Assembly: GCA_028583605.1 (NCBI GenBank)
Contig: CM053325.1
Coordinates: 37,685,435-37,749,434 of the forward strand
Direction of reading: 5' to 3'
DNA: 64,000 bases
From: Dastarcus helophoroides
Lineage: Eukaryota; Arthropoda; Insecta; Coleoptera; Bothrideridae
Part shown: positions 1 through 12,229 of the stretch, piece by piece
How positions within the stretch are numbered: position 1 is the first letter of the stretch
Layout of the letters: each line of letters begins with the position of its first letter
Notes under the pieces: model-generated
Databases searched by the model: none
What the model was told of the DNA's origin: nothing
The model's input: the letters and a program-made list of their open reading frames with translations, nothing else
Translations under genes and position numbers: made by a program

Positions 1-123
1 TTATCGTCCTCGATGTCGATTTCGTTGACGGACCCTTCATGATCCTCTCGATTGGTGCTGGATTCAGGTCTCAATATTCGTTGTCTTCCTGTTGTTTTAC
101 TTTTGGGATCTTCCTCATGGTTT
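1..123 (-). CDS. partial coding exon of an unrecognised acidic protein
   Basis: On the minus strand a frame is open through 40 codons from base 122 to the window edge; the other two frames are stopped. It reads AAC CAT GAG GAA GAT CCC and ends in an acidic stretch containing SVNEIDIEDD. Residues are E/D/S/R/K-rich and balanced GC makes the codons unlike the surrounding DNA. The exon is preceded by a plausible acceptor (pyrimidine-rich TATTTATTTTACACAAACAG, bases 124-143), giving one base of the previous codon before AAC. The gene continues beyond base 1 and its upstream exons should lie at higher coordinates, in or beyond this window. An internal ATG in another frame ends after 15 codons and is not the product. 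I see no domain; acidic tracts like this are common in nuclear proteins, but that is only a hint. Reading as coding: moderately sure; identity: unknown. Confidence 0.5.
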
Positions 124-3100
124 CTGTTTGTGTAAAATAAATAGTACACTGGAGGTATATAATCTAAAAGGCTCTGTAGATTTTTCCATTTTTCAAATTT
201 AATTGAAACTTAACTTGTCTGCAGCTGTGTAAATGTGTTATCAAACAAATAAGATAAGCGTTTAGTAAAACTTGAACTAGATATACATTTCAAGAATGGA
301 TAGAGATCACCCAAGACTGGTTTAAATTCAAAAGAAAACGATTCGAATTCTTGCTCATATCTAAAATGAGTTATTTCTCTAAACATAATAGGTCTTCCTT
401 CTTTATCTTTTTTTAATCTTTTATTAATTTATTTAACTTTTCAAAAGAATAGAACATTTCTTGGGTTATAATATACTATAAATTTTTTGCAGGAACCAGC
501 AATTACTTCTCTTCAGTTTTCGGGAATAAAAACTTGCGGATTCTTTTTTTTGCACTTTTTAATTCTAGCAAAATCCCTATCGCACTCCACTCTGTAGGTA
601 GGCTACAGAAATTTAAGATAAACTTCTTTTAGGTAGTGGCTTTTAATAAAAACAAAAACATTTTCAATATGCCCTTATTTTTGTTTTGTCACCCACATGA
701 GTCACTATAGGCAATTACTTTAGTGATACTGGATAGCAGCAACTTTAAAAACTGCATTAGACAGGAACCTATCTCCTGCGAACCTCTGTTAGATCTAGTC
801 TCATCTCATGTATACATATGGGCCTCTCCAGTAATTAAATTATGTATGCCAAATTTATACGTCCAAAGTTGACTCAAATAGAAGACTTTTGATGTAGTAA
901 GTAGGGTTTGCTGTAAGTCAAAACATATAACTACAGTGTCTCTAGAGTTTCTGTTGCTTTCGATATCAATTTTTTTCAATTTACATGCTTTTTGAAATTT
1001 CGTTCTAAAAATACTTTAGTAGCATGCACACCCTCTTCATTACCTGAGTTATTTATAATATTTTGTAAGTTGTCACACTTTGAGTAAGTGTCCCTGTGGG
1101 GCTTATGAAAACGTAGGTTAAACTTAGTGTTAAAAATATTTCGACAGTTTAATGGCAGGCTTATTAGTTTCATTGCAGTAATCTTTATACACTGAGTATA
1201 TTTTTGTTACACTTAGATCTGAAGATAAGTATCTTGTTTTGATGTTGTTTTTTCGAGAATAATGACTTGTATTTTGGAAACATCTTTATATAAGAAATAA
1301 CAAAGTTTCTTAATCAATTTTATTTACACTCGCCATTTTTCCCAGTTTATCAGTCTGACAATACCTAACCTATCAATGTTTGCACACACTGTAGTAAAGC
1401 GTCTATTAGCAATGTCAAACGTTTTCAGAAAAACTGTTTACATACACGCTTATTTATGAGCATTATTTTTATTGGAAAATTTCGGCCTTTTTGAGATCCT
1501 TGCTTCCTTCTAGCAACTTCTTCTTTTTTAATACAAGATGATAAAGACGCTGTCTGTAAATCATAACTAGATATCTTAAAAAAATTCAGCCTCAGACATT
1601 TTTTTGTTAGATTCGTACCTACACACATGATTAAAAATTCTTAGCTGTTTACTTGGATGCATTATGCCCTTGTGTCCTACGTACAATTTCCCTTCTGGTC
1701 CTAATCTCTTCTTTTCATTTATTTTTTATTTACTGGTATTCTGCCTTCTCTCTGCTCTCTTCTCTGCTCTCCATTTTCAACGATACAAACTAAATTTTAC
1801 TAAGTTTATAAAGTTGACTTGATTTAGCACCCAAAAAAAAATTTAAACACCCGTTAACAACTCATTATCAATATAAACACCACCTCAGTGTGACACATCT
1901 TTCCTTAAAATATTACATAACTGTTGAGTGCGAAACCGGTACAAGTGATATTTACCCAAGTTTTCGATAATTGCTAAGTAGGTATATCTATTGATTCAAA
2001 CATGACGCTAGTACTCACGAAATGCACTTACGCCCTTTTTGCTCAAAAAGAATACAGCTTTAGTTTTGGTATTTACAAATATCTCAAAAAACAAGAAAAT
2101 GTCACTTTTACCCTTTTTGCTCTAATCCCTTCAGTTGTAAATTCAATTTTATACAATTACACAAACGAGGTCGATGTTATAGTAAATTTAAGAGCTAATA
2201 ATCCATTTTTTAATTATTTAAAAGGTAACACTTAACAATATGATACGAAAATGTTCTTTGGGCTTCACCATTCATACAAATATCTTTTGCTATTTTTTTT
2301 ATTATTATTTTCAGGAAATAACTAGTTCATTAGACAAACAAGTAATCCAGTGCATTTCGCGACATGCATTTTAAGTAAAATCAAGAGTGGAACCATGAAC
2401 TTTTTCACACAACTTGAATGAAACGAAACTATGGCGAGTCGTTTAAAGAGCAAAAGCATTGTTTTCACTTTTAATTAGATTCCCACATTTAGCGAACCTG
2501 ACATTGAACTAAATAAAGTTACGTACCGACGCGTGCGGTTAAACACTATGGATCAACCGCGGCCGTGAAGAAATAAAAAAAAACCATTGTTACCTAGGAA
2601 ACCAACGAATTACATGCTTAATTATGTAGAGCATGAATATTAAATAATGTTATGATTACTTGGTGATTACAGGAAACTTGAAATTGCACATTGTAATTAT
2701 CTCGACTAGATTCTAAAATGGCTTATTTATATTCGAAGTAGAAGTGCGTTGGCTCCTTCTACGCAAAATTTTGAGGACCAAACGGTATTCAGCTGACTTG
2801 CAAAATAAAATAGGGTTTTGTAGTTTTGTGAATCTTTGAGGGAAAGAGGTGATGCCGCCGACCACTGTAAACCACTTACACATAATCCTATTTTTTTTTC
2901 AAGGAGACTCAAATAGTTCATTATTAGTTTATAAGCAATTAATTATTGGCAATAACCGACAAATGTTTAATATGCTCCAAAACCAAATAATTCCGACTGT
3001 TCAAGCATAGAAATTACATATCCCTGTTCTGATTAAAAATGTAAATGATTAACTGTCGAGCTTTAGAGTAGGGACCAAAATTTATACATGTTTAATGAAA

Positions 3101-3645
3101 AAATTATTTTTATTGCCACTATAACTATACATTTGTCAAAATATAAGATTAGATGTGCGCCGCCCACTATCGCATCGACTTTCTCTCGATTATTATTAAA
3201 TTATAATTCAAGAGCTACGTTGCGGTCAATTCTTAATTTTGTAATAATTTTCGGAACGCATACTGGTACGAATTTGAATTCTAATCATGTAGAAAAATGT
3301 GTTAATTAGTATACCCAACTGGTAATAAGTTTGAGGAGATATATTCTCATCATAAATTTCGTAACTTGCGATAGCGAACCATCCAAAATGGGACAAATAT
3401 AATCATAATTTTATACTTTAGTAATTATACCGCTTGATTTATGAATTATGAATACACAATTTCGTTGCGTGGGTGCTACCAGAGAATCTTCATGCATTCT
3501 GGCGCGCTAAATGCGCCCGAATACATAATCGAATTGAATTAGAATATTTTGAAAAGCACGAGCTATTTTCTCCATTTTAAGCATACTTCCGCACCGGTTA
3601 CAAATAGATATACAGGTTACCATTTTCTTTATTATAGCTCTGCAT
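124..3645. other. gene-free AT-rich DNA, probably intron
   Basis: No supported gene. Short open frames at 976-1173, 1425-1628, 2002-2235, 2727-2921 and 3088-3309 have AT-driven codons and no recognisable motif. A small CT-rich patch (repeated TCTCTGCTCT) lies near 1740-1775. If the exon at the left edge is real, this stretch is the distal end of its upstream intron. Confidence 0.5.
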
Positions 3646-3965
3646 TGTTACGTGTTGGGTTGGATTATAAAGATGCCATGAATTTGAACACTTTATTTAG
3701 ACCAAGAAACAGAACGTAATACAACAATGAATAACATGAATCAATTCCTAAATACTGAATGTCTGAAAACTGGTCCAACGAATACTGAATGAATATCCTC
3801 ACGAGGAGGAAAGGCGTATATTTATAACCCACACCTGGTTCCGAAAAACCTCTCGTAAGTTCTAGACGATGTACACCTGCACGTGAGTCACTTGGTATGA
3901 TGTTCTGGCACGTTCCATAAAAGAATTCATATACTACGCGATTTCTAAGATATTAGTTTATTACA
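3646..3965 (-). mobile_element. solo LTR of an unclassified LTR retrotransposon (family 1)
   Basis: Read on the minus strand the 320-bp segment begins TGTAATAAAC and ends CACGTAACA, the TG...CA termini of an LTR. Inside, in the expected order, are a TATA box (GGTTATAAATATA, near 3815-3826), an arthropod-type initiator (ATTCATTCAGT, near 3785-3795) and a poly(A) signal AATAAA near 3690. Flanks are GCAT on the left and GTAT on the right, a 4-bp duplication with one change. No internal retrotransposon domain adjoins it, so it is a solo LTR left by recombination. Class cannot be set without the internal region. Confidence 0.65.
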
Positions 3966-4425
3966 GTATAGTAAAAAAAAATTGTGGGTGAAATATGTAT
4001 AGGACCAAGTTTTAAATTAAAGGCATGTATATATTTTTATAGCTTTGCCTCACTTTCAGACATTTATCAGACAGTATGACCGAAATTTGACCAATTGTTT
4101 CTGTAAAGCAACGAAGTTCTTTTAAATTGTTTTCACGTATTTAATTCAAATTTCTAATTGGTACTTTGACTCTATCAAGAGAAGAATAAATGAATATTTC
4201 AATTTTTTTTGTTGAAAATTTCGGCTTCTATCAAAAATTCTGCTTTTTTTTAAATTTCAACCTTTGTAAATAGTTTGATTTTGTAGAGGTTAGACTCCTT
4301 TTTACAATTTTCAGTTTTTTAAACCAACTTTTTTCAAGAATTATAGAATTTGTTGAGAAATTTAGGCTCGTCTTAAAGTATTAGACCTTCTAGACTAATT
4401 TGTTTTTTTTTTACTTTTAATATAT

Positions 4426-4763
4426 TGTAACAAAGTGTAGTTATAACATTTGTATTATTGATTGTGCAGTAAAAGGAACGTTCTGAAAACATTTGATAAT
4501 AGGAAGCGACCGCAAGAATGAATCATACGGCAGATAAGGGCTCCAGAGTTTCCCGCAAGCGATAATCTTATCGGTGCGGAGACCCCTTCTAGAAACCGGA
4601 ATGGTATAAATGCGCGGTCGTCTTTCCCTTAGTCAGCCAGTTAGTCAGATAGTTAAATAGTCTGATAGTCAAATGAATTATAATTGTAGTGTTCCGAAAT
4701 AAGTTTGAAATAAAATGTTTACAATTCACGAAGTTTTAATTATCGAACCGATAACACGCAAAA
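4426..4763 (+). mobile_element. solo LTR, gypsy-like family 2, copy 1
   Basis: Begins TGTAACAAAGTG and ends near GATAACACGCAAAA. It contains a TATA-like box (GGTATAAATGCGCGG near 4602), an initiator-like AGTCAG run near 4630, and AATAAA near 4709. It aligns over its full length with the minus-strand segment 56483-56968 (shared GGCAGATAAG, CCGCAAGCGATAA, AAACCGGAATGGT, ATTCACGAAGTTTTAATT). Both copies are flanked by ATAT: 4422-4425 and 4764-4767 here. AT-rich 4-bp duplications are usual for insect gypsy-group elements. The last bases are mutated from CA to AA. Confidence 0.8.
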
Positions 4764-5683
4764 ATATTTAGATTTTTTAATTTGTAACATTTTCGAAAAT
4801 TTGGATTAAAAATTTTGAATTCTTAAAATTTCTGCATTTTCGAATATTTACTCTTTAAAAATATTTACTTTTTTGAAGAATTGAAAAATTTTTCTAAAAT
4901 TCTGGCTTTAAAATATTGGATTTTTGTAAAAATTATTTTTTTTATTCAATGTGTTGAGATATTTTTTTATTTTCATTTTTTGAAAATTTTTATTTCAAAA
5001 TTTTGACTTTCTTGAAAGTAATTTCTTTTCAAATTTTCTATTCGTTGGAATAGGTCATTTCTCTTAATATATGGATTTTGAATGGAAATATTGACTTATT
5101 TGAATATGTCATCTTTTTTTAATTTCCATCTTTATTTTTGAAGAGTTTGACTTTTCTGAAATTTTTTTGATAATTTTGAATTGTTTCAAAATTTCTAATT
5201 CCTTTTTAAAAAATTTTAACTCTAAAATTTTTGTTTTAGAAAATTGCTACTTTTCATCGATATTGTAAAGTAATTTGAATAATTCTCCTCCTCTAAATTT
5301 TCGATTTTTTAAAATTTTGAGGGAAAACACTTTTTTATTCAAAATTTAGACTTTTACTTAAACTTTCGACTTTTTCGAAAATTTTAATGTTTTAACTTAC
5401 CACTTTTTTTCAGATGTGGTTGAAAATGTCTGCTTCTCCACATTTCAACACTTTTCAAAGTTTTTATCTTTTTTAAAAAAAATAATTTTTATTTTTAAAT
5501 TTTGACCCTTTTCAAAATGTTCTTTTTTCTAAAAATCTCTTTTGTCAAAATTTTAACTTGTATTTTTTTGAAATTTTGGAGTTTTTTGAAAATGGAATTT
5601 TTTGTAAATTTGAAGTTATTTGAAAATGTTGTTTATTATTTCAATTTTTTTTTTTTTGAAAATCTGTTTATTTGTTTAAATGC

Positions 5684-5916
5684 AAGTCTGTCCCCTGAAA
5701 CCCAGAAAGATTAAAAAACAAAACAAAGGTTGCTCTAATGCGCTTCGATAGCAAGCTATCATCTTCACAGAAATACTTCAGTAGATGATGGCTTGGCCAT
5801 CAAAATACCTTAGAGAAGCTTTTGTTGTGTTTTTTAATCGTTCTTGGTTTTAGGGGCAAGATTTGTATTTCAGTTTTTGAAGATCACCATGGACCAAGGA
5901 CCAGTCCGTTTCACCA
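5684..5916. mobile_element. foldback element, family FB-A, copy 1
   Basis: Inverted repeat whose arms carry GTCCCCTGAAACC, AGATTAAAAAAC, AAAGGTTGCTCTAA and a hairpin motif, mirrored on the right as GTTGTGTTTTTTAAT and GGTTTTAGGGGCAAG. The right end extends into ACCAAGGACCAGTCCGT, which on the left is missing. The arms have diverged more than in other copies. No coding capacity. Six other copies occur in the window. Confidence 0.8.
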
Positions 5917-7181
5917 AAATTCTCTTTGTTTCTTAATTTTTATTTAAGAATTTCTACATTTCCCAAAGAGCCTGGTTTTGGAGAAAAAAAATTTATTTTG
6001 CGTCCTTTTATCACAATTTGAAATGTTTGAAATTTTAGCTTTTTTGAATATTTCTCAAATCGTAGGTTGTGTCAAAATGTCGAAAAAAGTTGACTTCTCC
6101 AAAAATAAGTTTAAACTTTCAATCCAAGATTCTTTTTAAAAATTCAAATACTTCTGAAGAGTTTTTAAAAATTTTGCCGTGTTTTAAAATTAGCACTTTT
6201 GAAAATTTTTGAAAATTTGGACATTTTTAAATTCCCTCTTTTTTAAAATTTCAACTATTTTCAAAATTTTATCTTCGAACTTTAACATCTATTCTTTTTT
6301 TAAACTTATTTTGAATTATTTTGCTTTTTTAAAATTTCGACGTTTCTGACCTTTTGAAAAATGTGACCGTTTCTTTAAAATTCTATATTTCCCACGGTTT
6401 CCACTATTTTTCAAAAGTTTATTTTTGAGAGAGGGAGTCTGTTTTCGTAAAATTAATACCATTTTATTAATTCAACTTTTCTGAAATTTTCATTATTTTT
6501 TGAATATTTTAACATCTCAAAATTTCAATTGTTTTTAAATTTTCAAAGATATGAAATTATTTTAAATATTCTAATTCTTTTTTTGAAAAATTTGATCAGA
6601 TTGAAAAATGATTGTTTTTTTGGAAAGTAAGACATTTTAAAATTTTAACATTTTTTAGAAATTTCATTTTGTTAAAATTTTAACTTTCTTAAATTTAATA
6701 TCTCGACTCTTCAAATATTTCAATTTTTTAACAATTTGATTTTATTTGGAAAATTCAATTTCTTGGAAAATTTGAAATTTTGTTGAATTTTGTTTTTAAA
6801 AATTCCAGTTTCTTCAAAATTTTAATTTTCTCTTTAAATTTAAATTTATTTTTAAAAGTACTTCCAAATTTCGAGTTTACAATTTTCACTGATTTAAGAA
6901 TGTTGTCTTTACTTTAAAACTTAGTCTCTTTCTCAAGATCTTGACCTAATTTCAAAATTCGACCCTTTTTAAACATTTTGACTTTATGTCAAAGATTAGT
7001 CCTTTTCTTACTATTTCGACCCTTTCAAAATGTTCACTTTTTTGTGTTACAACTTTTTTAAACATTTAGACTTTTTTCAAAATTTTTCATTTCTGAAGAA
7101 TTTTACCTTTTTTCAAAATGTCCACTTCTTCCAAAAAGTTTGTCCTTTTTAAATTATTTAAATTTCTCGAAAAATACAATA

Positions 7182-8383
7182 TACAGGGTAAGTCAGAAAG
7201 AATGGGCCAACGCTAAACTAGAGATACTAGACCTAAAAATATTACGAGCTTAATATGCCTTATATCAATGTCGCTGGTTACGAGATGCAGGGCGTTCTAA
7301 ATTTAAATTTTATTCTGAAATTTTTCAATATCTGAGGCAGTTCTAATGCTATAAATATATTATTTGGGAATTATATTTTTTGGTGTGAGAATTACGCCTT
7401 TTTGGTTTTTTTTGACCTTTCCTCTAGAGGACGCTAGTTTCGCCGTAATAACTATGTAAATTAAAACATATTTTTTCATGTGTTAAATTACGCCCAAAAC
7501 AAGTTAAAATTCTAAAAAAACAATCAATTCGACGAAGAAAGGGCACTCTTCTTTAACTCCTCTAAATCTATCGGTTTCCAAGTTAGTTGCATTTAAAAGT
7601 TTTAATGTATTTTTTTATGGTTTCTTAAGGCGCAGATTAGTGTTATATTTTTTCAAATGTAGAGAAATTGGTTTATCAGAAATAAATAAATTTTCTTCAG
7701 GAGTTACGGTAAAAAATCTAACAATAAGAAGCCACAAATACATTTAAAAATAATACGAAAATTTTAATTTTGGCTTTTAAAAAAGTTAAATTTGAAATTT
7801 ATTGAAATGGGTGATAGACACTTCCAACATTGGATTTAAGGTTTGTTATTGTCTCTCTCAACAATAATTATTATTGTTATTTACTGTTGCTTTGACTGCT
7901 TTTCCGGATCTTTGCATATTTTAAAAATAAAAAATCATAACAAAATACATTGAAACGTTTAAATGCAAATATTTTGAAAAGCAATAGATTTAGACGACTT
8001 AAGCAGGAGTACCTTTTCTTTGTAGAATACATTCTTCTTTTATATTCTCTACTTGTTTTAATCATAACTCAACAAATAAAAAAAATAAGTTTTAATTTGC
8101 ATAGTTACCTTTGCGAAACTAGCGCCCTCCGGGAGCTAAGTCAAAATAAACCCGAAATTCGTAATTCTGACACCCAAAAACATAAAATTTGCAAAGAATA
8201 AATGTATAGCATTAAAAATGTCTTAGTTATTAAGAAATTTCAGAACAAAATTTAAACTTTTAACGCCCTATATCTCTTAAACTAGAGACATTGGAATGAG
8301 CCATGTTAAGCTCAGTCGTAATATTTTGGAATCTAGTATCTTCAGTTTAGCGTTGGTCCATTTTTTCTGACTCACCCTGCATA
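7182..8383. mobile_element. giant palindromic element, family PAL-1, copy 1
   Basis: Starts TACAGGGTAAGTCAGAAAG and ends CTGACTCACCCTGCA, the reverse complement with few changes. Homology between the arms continues inward for about 450-470 bp (7182-7640 against 7910-8383), including AACGCTAAACT, ATATTACGA, GCGCTAGTTTCGC and CTAAATCTAT. Only the central 250-300 bp is unpaired. Open frames here (7877-8065, 7950-8201) fall inside the arms and have no known domain. This is a non-autonomous long-TIR DNA transposon; flanks (ATA / TATT) fit insertion at TA. Confidence 0.8.
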
Positions 8384-9649
8384 TTTCTTCTAATTCTGAC
8401 TCCTTATTGAGATTTTACCTTTTATCAAGCCTTCTACTTTTCCTTGTTTTTTCCTTATTAGGCGATTTCTTTGTAAGTTGACAAGATAGAGACATGAACA
8501 AAAAAAAGTGTTTGAATGGCATCGATTAAACTATTATTAAGCGCCCTCAAAACTTTTGGTTGTTGCTGCCACCCTGAAGAAACCACGCCTCCCACTTTTT
8601 TTTAGATTACACGCCTCCCCCCCCCCCACTTTTTTCACTAAGAACGAATCTTCAGTTTTATTTTGAATACCGCCATATGTAGTATTTGTTCATGATTGAA
8701 ATGACCTGGCACCGCTAAAGATAAGAATAATAATTCCTACAGTAATAATACTCCCTGCCTGTATAAAATAAGGTTGCAGCAAAAAACGAATGATTTTATA
8801 TTTACAAAAGTGGGAGTTCGTGCAGAAATATATATTTAATTAACAATAATTGTTATCAATCACTAAGCTCTCTACTGAAGATCGAAATTACTTCCTGTCC
8901 TCAGTTTTTGTTCGACAGCCTTAAACACTGGGTCACCAGGACAAATAAATTGTCAAATGTTAGATATACCTGTATTCGGAATAAACTAGGGGATGCAATT
9001 TGAAAAAGCAGGGTAGGGAATGGTTTCTTCGGGGTAGCAATAACCACTTTTGAAGATGAATTATAATGGATTAACGGATAAAAATTGGAATTTTTTTTGG
9101 TTCATTTTTCTATCTTTTCAACTAAGTGACGGTATCGGCTGTCAAGAACTTCTTTGAACACCTTGAATATGTGTACAACTATTATAATTTTTTTTTAGCG
9201 GATATTTATCACATCAATTATAAAAATTTTCATAGGACTGTATTAAGAATTAACTCAAAATTTATTTCAGCCAAAAAAAAAAGTGAGGGGGTGCAATTTA
9301 TTTTTTGTACAATTATTATTTATCGAGTTATTGACTAAGAAAATCAAAAATGACTTTTCTGCTTAAGAACAATAACTTTTTATATCATAAAAATTTATTG
9401 AAATTCGTAAACTTTTAAAAGGCAAGTAAAAAAATTGGAAACATTTTTTTCACTAATTCGCTTGAAAATTGCTTGTCCTAATAAAACTGAATCCAAGTGC
9501 GGACAATTGGAAACTTGGACCTATAATTTATTTTTCTTTAATATTATTATTTTATCTACAACAATTCTACAGTTACAGCCTTTTGAAAATCATCTAAAAA
9601 TTGGCGACTTTTTATTACCTCTTAATTTATGTGACTATTACGTTACGCA
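8384..9649. other. gene-free AT-rich DNA with a C11 homopolymer
   Basis: No supported gene. ACGCCTCCC occurs twice, the second time expanded to a run of eleven C (8617-8627). The frames at 9126-9338 and 9435-9701 are AT-driven and the second runs into the next foldback element. Confidence 0.5.
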
Positions 9650-9904
9650 GCATTCAATAATTGAAATACAAAACTTGTCCCCTGAAACCAAGAGAGATTA
9701 AAAAACACAACAAAGGTTGCTCTAACGCTTTTCGACAGCCAAGCTATCATCTTCAGAGATATGCAGTATCACTCTGAAGATGATAGCTTGGCTGTCGAAA
9801 CACGTTAGAGTGACCTTTGTTGTGTTTTTTAACCTTTCTTGGTTTCAGGGGACAAGTTTTGTATTTCAATTTTTGAAGATAACCAAGGACCAGTCCGTTC
9901 CACA
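9650..9904. mobile_element. foldback element, family FB-A, copy 2 (best preserved)
   Basis: Arms of about 105 bp (9661-9765 and 9774-9880) are almost perfect inverted repeats around a short centre (ATATGCAGT). Each arm holds TTGAAATACAAAAC, GTCCCCTGAAACCAAG, AACAAAGGTTGCTCTAACG and the hairpin GATAGC-TTG-GCTGTC followed by GAAAC. The right end continues through ACCAAGGACCAGTCCGTTCC; the left end lacks this tail. No protein is encoded. Confidence 0.85.
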
Positions 9905-12229
9905 AAAATAAGTAGTATTCAATATTGCTTTTAATTTTACTAGATAGAACCTATAAGTTCAAAGTTTATCTGGAACGGGTTTTTTTTAAAGGCGCGAGAG
10001 GTGTTATTCGAATAAATAGGTGTTAATTTTCAGTAAAAATCATTCGAATAAGTGATTTTTTTAATCAGATCAGTACTTGTACCGACCATTACGTTAAATT
10101 TTTCACATATTTTTATTTCTTCTTGTCTTATTGTTAGTAGAGATTTGTCTCCCACAGAGCCACACCAAACGCTGAAATTCTGCTAGCAAGGTAGATTAGG
10201 AAAGCACATTGACCGAAATCACCATTTAAAAACAATAATTAAACATACGCTCATAGATCTTTTACGAATTTCATTTTCGACACATGCTTGGGTTTCCTCA
10301 AAACCTAATGCACATCTTTGGTCGAAACCATAAAGAAATTGATACCGTAATTATAAGTTAGTGAGAAGTCGTGCTTCTTTCTATAATTTAAATAATTAAT
10401 AGTAAATAAAAGGTAGGACTCCGAAGTAATTAATAATAATAGTAATCTTTCTAGATTGCTAGAGATATCAAACTGTGAATAATAATTATCCATTAATTAG
10501 GATAAAAGATAAATTACAAAATTTCCCAATCAGTCCTCAACGCATGGATAAGCAATGAAACCGTTTTTACAATTGAATAGACAGCGATATTGTGCATTTG
10601 ACAAAAATGCAACGACAACATTCCAATGACAGTTCTATTTAGTTATCAATTACATTATTGCTGCAGAAAACCACCTTAGTTTATAATAATTGATGTTCTA
10701 TACAAAAAACCGATGGTAACCTGATGTAATTCACGAAACACAAAACATTCAATTAATGAATTTTGTTTTCTTGTTAAAAATGTGTTTTAGCTACAATCCA
10801 TATTTTCTTTATCAAAATATATTAATTATTATGAAAATCATAATCATATCTACTAAGATTTTGATGTATATGCTATTTTTTTTCTTTCTTACAAAGAGTT
10901 AGTATCATTTTGGTTCTAAGTAATTTTTGAAAATGTCAAAAGAGAAACTAATAATCTCAAGGAGATGTTCTAAACTTAAAATCCATGACAAATACCTTAT
11001 AGAAATCGTATTTATGATTGTGGTAAGATTGGTAACGAGATAGAAGTGTGAGTGGGGCATTCCAAAGTCATAGAGGCAGTCTCAGCTTCGTGTGATAAAT
11101 ATCAAGTCATTGGTTTAATGCAATGGGTGGGAAATGTAAAGGTATATCTCTACGGGTGATTTTTATACCCGTCGGGCGCAGTTGACTCTTTTACACATCT
11201 TATGTGATGACAATCCATACCCATATAACACCTAGATAAAAATAGCCGTTATTCACCTTCCATTATTCCGAGAAATTTTAATTAGTACTACTGGATTGGT
11301 TATTACAACTTATAGCACTTGAATTTCATAAATATTAAGTGCAATAAGTACTTGAACGCTCGTGGGCACATTACATTAAAGAGAAATATGTATACATTAG
11401 TATCGTACGACCTAGAGAGAATTTATGTACAAAAACAATAACATAAGTATACCAGAGAGTAAATTTATTGCTGAGGTACCAGATTTTGAAAATAAATACC
11501 ATATGATACTATACATAAAAAAGTACTACTCATTTTACAAATTGTCATTGATCCTGATAAGTTTCGGACGATTATTATCAAACATTATTGTCTTTGATAA
11601 TGAACCATTATCAAAAATAATTTGAACTACTTGCCGTATGACAACCAAAAATTAATAGAATTTTGTAACACGTCTACGTATATTTTAAGAAATGCCTCAA
11701 GTAATTAATTTTTTATTTCATCATTTGCGAACGTTACTTTTGAACCCCATTAATTCAAACACTTCATCTATTTGATTTGTTCTACGATAATCATAAAATC
11801 AAAGACATGTGGCGGTACCACTGTCCTTCGAACGTTCTAAAATAATCCTTGGGTCGTCTGCAAGGCCTAAACTAATCTTGGGGTCTAATAAAGTAACAGT
11901 ACATGCTAAATAAAACTGCAAACATTAAAAAACGCCCGAAGTTGGTTTTAAAACGTTCTAATTTCTAAATAATACCAATAAAATTTCAAATGGTCTTTGG
12001 CATGGTGCCGCTAACGGTTCTGCATTTGAATTTTACAATGTTTTGGGTTGGTATTCGACCGGTAATTTCGTTACGCACCGGTTTTAAAAAACCTGGTGAC
12101 CTATATAAAGATTTATTACTTTATTTGGGGGTTGACCGTTTACTTTCTAGTTTTGCTTTTTTTATTCAATTAGGCATCAATCTATATCATTGCTTTCTCT
12201 TTCGATAGATCTTACAAAAAACTTGAATG
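9905..12229. other. gene-free DNA with one GC-elevated stretch
   Basis: No supported gene. Bases 11040-11225 are richer in GC than their surroundings (TACCCGTCGGGCGCAGTTG near 11167) and could be conserved non-coding DNA, though composition is the only evidence. Frames at 10305-10493, 11425-11625 and 11990-12208 show no motif. Confidence 0.4.

Larger units (their letters stand above)
4140..7181 (+). repeat. degenerate AT minisatellite-like array, T-rich on plus strand
   Basis: Long tract built from variants of a unit of about 20 bp: a run of 4-7 T, a short variable piece, AAAATTT, then CGAC/TGAC and again T-runs. The phase drifts and units differ by many substitutions. It carries no coding capacity; the frame at 5502-5714 is just the repeat translated (F/K/N/L only). 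A solo LTR (4426-4763) and a foldback element (5684-5916) have inserted into it, so the array predates both. Confidence 0.75.

Noticed and set aside
5502..5714. 70-codon frame rich in F, K and N
   Set aside because: It is the AT array translated and it runs into a foldback element.
7877..8201. Overlapping frames of 62 and 83 codons
   Set aside because: Both lie in the inverted arms of PAL-1, have no domain, and are not kept open in the other copy.
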